A DNA stretch of 64,000 bases from NCBI GenBank assembly GCA_023055425.1, contig JALGPY010000034.1, positions 2,670,584-2,734,583 of the forward strand, given 5' to 3'. Below are positions 61,008 to 64,000 of this stretch, piece by piece. A program made the position numbers and the translations under genes. The notes under the pieces were generated by a model. The model was not told the origin of the DNA. It saw only the letters and a program-made list of their open reading frames with translations, and did not search any database. Every line of letters starts with the position of its first letter. Positions within the stretch are counted from its first letter, which is position 1. Origin of the DNA: Linanthus parryae (lineage: Eukaryota; Streptophyta; Magnoliopsida; Ericales; Polemoniaceae).

Positions 61008-62570
61008 GTATCCATAACATTAAGCTTCTTAAATAAGAAAATAATTATGAGGAGATGAAAATTGTATGAGTTGAGTACAAAGAGTTATAAGAGTTTAGAG
61101 CCACATCAGCCAAAAAAAAGTTATTTTCCATCCTCACTGGTGGCAAATTACACGGAGGACAGATCTCGGCCTCGTCCTATTAAGGTGGTATTTACGCTGT
61201 ATAAGGGCTCTATCAGATGTCATGCAATTGTATGGAAATTAAGCTTCCAGAGCAACATATTAGGAAAAATCACATACTCTGAGCAAGGCTTTGACTAATT
61301 GCGGATGGCAAACATAGAAATATGTCAAGTATGCAGCAATAAAAAAGAGGCATATAGTGACAGGAGGTAAACCTACAATTTCTTGGAAATTCTCCGAATA
61401 AAGGTCATAGAACATTCTGCTGCATGCATTTGTGAATGCTATACAACAATTGTGAGTTAGTATTCTGAAGATGAAGTCTTGCACTTGAAACAAAACAGTA
61501 CCTATCATGGCTTTCAATATCCCAATTTATACATCACTACAATTAGGTGTTTTACTGTTCCATTCGCTATTGGTGTTTCAATGTTAGCCATTGTATTTGA
61601 AGATGGCGATGTTCAAGATTGCATCATCTCTCCCGCCGTAATAGTCCTAGTATACACTACGAAATAGAAAAAACAACCCCTGCCTACTAAAAATACATGA
61701 AACTATGAAAAAAGCAAAATTGACCCCTTGAAGCAAAACCACGCCCTGATGAACCACCGCGAAGTATTGATAAAACGTAGAAACATGTCAAGTATGCAGC
61801 AACAAAAGAGACATATAATTAGATGGTTGAACTCAATCAAAGGATTGTTCCAGCTAGTTAATTATCACATGGATCAAATGATCAATTGCTCTTCCAGTAT
61901 TAGGGTTTGATTTGACATTATTTATGAATGCTTAGTGATTACTGGTGCGCAAGACCCATCGAAATAGAGATACCATGTAACTACTTCTAGACGGAAAACT
62001 TATATTCTAGGAGACCAATTTTCCGAGAAAGTGTACTTATCCCCTAAAGGACTGGATGACAATGAATATTGTTGGAATATAGCATTAGGCAAGAAAAAAT
62101 CAGCTGCGAATTTTACCTTTCTCCAGTACACACTGGGTGAAGTGCAGGGAAATCGTGGCCGTGGTCTGTCAAAGTCGATTCGGCAATCGAAGAGGGTGCT
62201 AGCGTGTGGGAAGATAGTGTAAGTAGCTTTCTTTGATGGGGCAGAGTTTAATTCACAATTGAAGCCGTCGATTCGAAGCGCCGAATCGCCTTCTTCCGTT
62301 ACGTCCATGGGTGGCTGATTGGAGGGAGGACGAAGGGGGTACAGACGGTGGGAAGAAGCAACTGGAGAGAGGGGGAAGCGGTTCATCTGCTATAGGGTTG
62401 GGTATTTGGTTGGCATTAAATGTTGACTAATTGCAATTGTAACCCCACCATTTTCCTGGCATTAAATTTGTGTTAGTAGGCATTTTTTTTTAAAGCAATG
62501 AGTAATTGCACTGGCCACCTAATGAATTACGTGGCATTTAAAGCCATATGGAAAGCTATGATTTGTCGAT
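61008..62570 (-). other. Helitron 5' region upstream of RepHel
   Basis: Presumed promoter and leader. A ~50-bp stretch near 61312-61355 recurs at 61780-61825 (TGTCAAGTATGCAGCAA). A minus frame at 62000-62386 is open but matches nothing I know. Confidence 0.45.
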
Positions 62571-62790
62571 GAGAGCCACTTGTAATTACACATGGTTCTT
62601 CCATGAGAGCCAATTGCAAGTACACATGGCAAATGGAGGATGAGTTTTAACTCACCTCCTAGCCTTTATATATTATATAGAGAGCCACTTGTAATTACAC
62701 ATGGTTCTTCCATGAGAGCCAATTGCAAGTACACATGGCAAATGGAGGATGAGTTTTAACTCACCTCCTAGCCTTTATATATTATATAGA
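62571..62790 (-). repeat. Tandemly doubled Helitron 5' terminus (2 x 109 bp)
   Basis: 62571-62679 and 62680-62788 are virtually identical, from GAGAGCCACTTGTAATTAC to TATATATTATATA. Each is followed by GA, which is TC on the minus strand. The element thus has two complete 5' ends in a row, at 62681 and 62790. Confidence 0.95.
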
Positions 62791-62799
62791 TTACAAGAA

Positions 62800-63110
62800 A
62801 CAAAAGAAGAAGAAAGCTACAGTCATCCAACAGGGTAGCAACCTTCAAAGGACAATCAGACTTTTGAGTAGCAAGATTTCTTACCACCGATTTACAATCT
62901 GAGTGGATTAAAATGGACTTCAAGTTCGATTTCAGCCCCGATAATAAGCTTCTCTGATTGCCCATGCTTCCAAAATGGTCGGATCAGAAACTACAAGGAT
63001 AGGTATTTGAAAACTACCCAAACATGCTCCATTAGCATCGAAGAAAACAGCAGCAATCCCTCATTTATTATTGGGGATATCTACAGCTGCATCAGTGAAG
63101 ATATTGAAAA
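62800..63110 (-). pseudogene. LINE-type RNase H relic
   Basis: Minus frames include FTDAAVDIPNN, GIAAVFFDANGACLGSFQI, LEAWAIREA and ILIHSDCKSVVRNLATQ, the RNase H pattern of plant LINEs (D...E...D). A stop in IPNN*G and a frame change near 62945 break it. Removing the Helitron joins its 3' side to sequence ending at 47902. Confidence 0.8.
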
Positions 63111-63115
63111 CAATG

Positions 63116-64000
63116 GTTCAGAACTAGAGTCTTTGTGAAAACAATTTTTTTTTCCCTTAAGAATGTTCATCACCAAATGTAAACGAACTTTCAACTAATG
63201 CATTCTCAATTGATAGGGATGTTGCTTTCTGCTGCACGAGCAAACTATAACATGGGAAAGTACTTCAAGCATGTTGTAAAAAAATTACTAGGTATGTCTT
63301 CAGAAAAAAAAAATTACTGGGAATGAGCCACCTCCAAAGTAGCAGAAAAACTCAGACCCCACTCCCAACTCACCAATAACAGAGCCCACATCATCTGCAG
63401 GTCTCCCCTAACCAACACGCCTAGTATCAAAAACGTTACTTTCTTTACTTTCAATGTTAGTTAGTTTCGTATCTTTTTTACCATTATTTTAGTACGCGTT
63501 CAACAGTTTCATAATATGCTTCAACTTGTTGAATAGGTATACCCAAGAATATGCATAATACGATACACAAAAGTAGATATAAACATGTTGGTGAAAACAA
63601 GCATTTATGTTTGAATGTTAGTACGATATACGTATGTGAATGATGTGGCCTCCACTGGATATGGTAATCACCATACCAAATTTTTTTTCATTAGAGTATT
63701 AAGTGAAAAACAAAAAAGAAAATGGGAAATTCTTTTTGTTTCATTAGCCAGCTGTCATAGTGGAAGGAAAATGAAAATTAAACAGAGGCAGCAACTGCTG
63801 CTTTTAGGCTTGGAGGTAGAAAAAGACCGCTTCCGGAAATATTCGACGATGAAACCAACTCTGTTTCGGCTCAAACCTTGGGGATTGCTCCTGGGGAGAA
63901 ACTCCACATATTTATGTAATCCTAAGATTGATGTTTCCACAAAAGGGATTTTTCATAAAAATCAGCGCCTCTCTTGCATCTTAAATGGAAAATAATCCTT
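63116..64000. repeat. Host repeat block, copy 4
   Basis: It matches 38580-38960 and 1720-1890 with divergence (ATGCATTCTCAATTGATAGG; GGTATACCCAAGAATATGCA). It runs off the window end. A plus frame at 63615-63995 is not conserved in the other copies. Confidence 0.7.

Larger units (their letters stand above)
47903..62790 (-). mobile_element. Complete, apparently autonomous Helitron (14.9 kb)
   Basis: On the minus strand, the element begins TCTATATAATATATAAAGG at 62790 and ends with a GC hairpin and CTAG at 47903. The bases outside are A (5') and T (3'), the canonical A/T insertion with no target duplication. It carries Rep/helicase and RPA-like genes in the same orientation. The flanks are host LINE relic on the right and ordinary AT-rich sequence on the left. 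Both genes read through without breaks by eye, which is unusual for a Helitron this long. Confidence 0.93.

Noticed and set aside
62000..62386. 128-codon minus frame in the Helitron 5' region
   Set aside because: No recognisable domain and no link to RepHel exons; may be leader sequence.

Overview
The window is plant nuclear DNA, most likely from a eudicot. Genes carry GT-AG introns, F-box/FBA genes of the plant type are present, and almost everything else is plant-type transposable elements. No clearly intact ordinary host gene was found. The host component is a repeated F-box locus, and most of the remaining length is insertions into copies of that locus.

Layout. 1-1719 is the 3' end of a Ty1/copia element with its 3' LTR. 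1720-5615 is one copy of a host repeat block, broken at 2730-4635 by a very young non-autonomous LTR element. 5616-18776 is a 13.2-kb Mutator-like element (MULE) flanked by a 10-bp target duplication. It holds a dead FAR1-type transposase, three 476-bp tandem repeats, two divergently transcribed Ulp1-type (C48) protease genes and a small GRF zinc-finger gene. The host block resumes at 18787 and leads into F-box gene 1 (19488-20597, minus). 20908-24310 looks like a solo Ty3-type LTR. 24674-32973 is a small hAT-like element split by an 7.9-kb copia element that has nearly identical LTRs but decayed pol. 32974-38499 is a second host block with F-box gene 2 (pseudogene, minus). 38500-40533 is a third block copy, followed by a deleted tandem copia array (40534-45303). 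46180-47758 is a Pack-MULE carrying a fragment of a malectin-type receptor gene. 47903-62790 is a complete Helitron on the minus strand. A LINE RNase H relic and a fourth block copy close the window.

The most notable element is the Helitron. It has a 5' TC end, a 3' hairpin plus CTAG end and an A/T insertion site. Its two genes join by eye into uninterrupted reading frames: a Rep/helicase of about 1,633 residues and a replication-protein-A-like protein of about 863 residues. The RPA-like protein ends in a basic tail built from about eleven small phase-0 exons, several visibly related to each other. The helicase gene has a tandemly duplicated N-terminal exon pair, and the element's 5' terminus is itself duplicated in tandem (2 x 109 bp).

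The repeated host block lets insertions be compared with empty sites inside the same window. Both F-box copies are damaged by different small deletions. All exon boundaries, motif calls and alignments were made by eye; no database search or alignment program was used.
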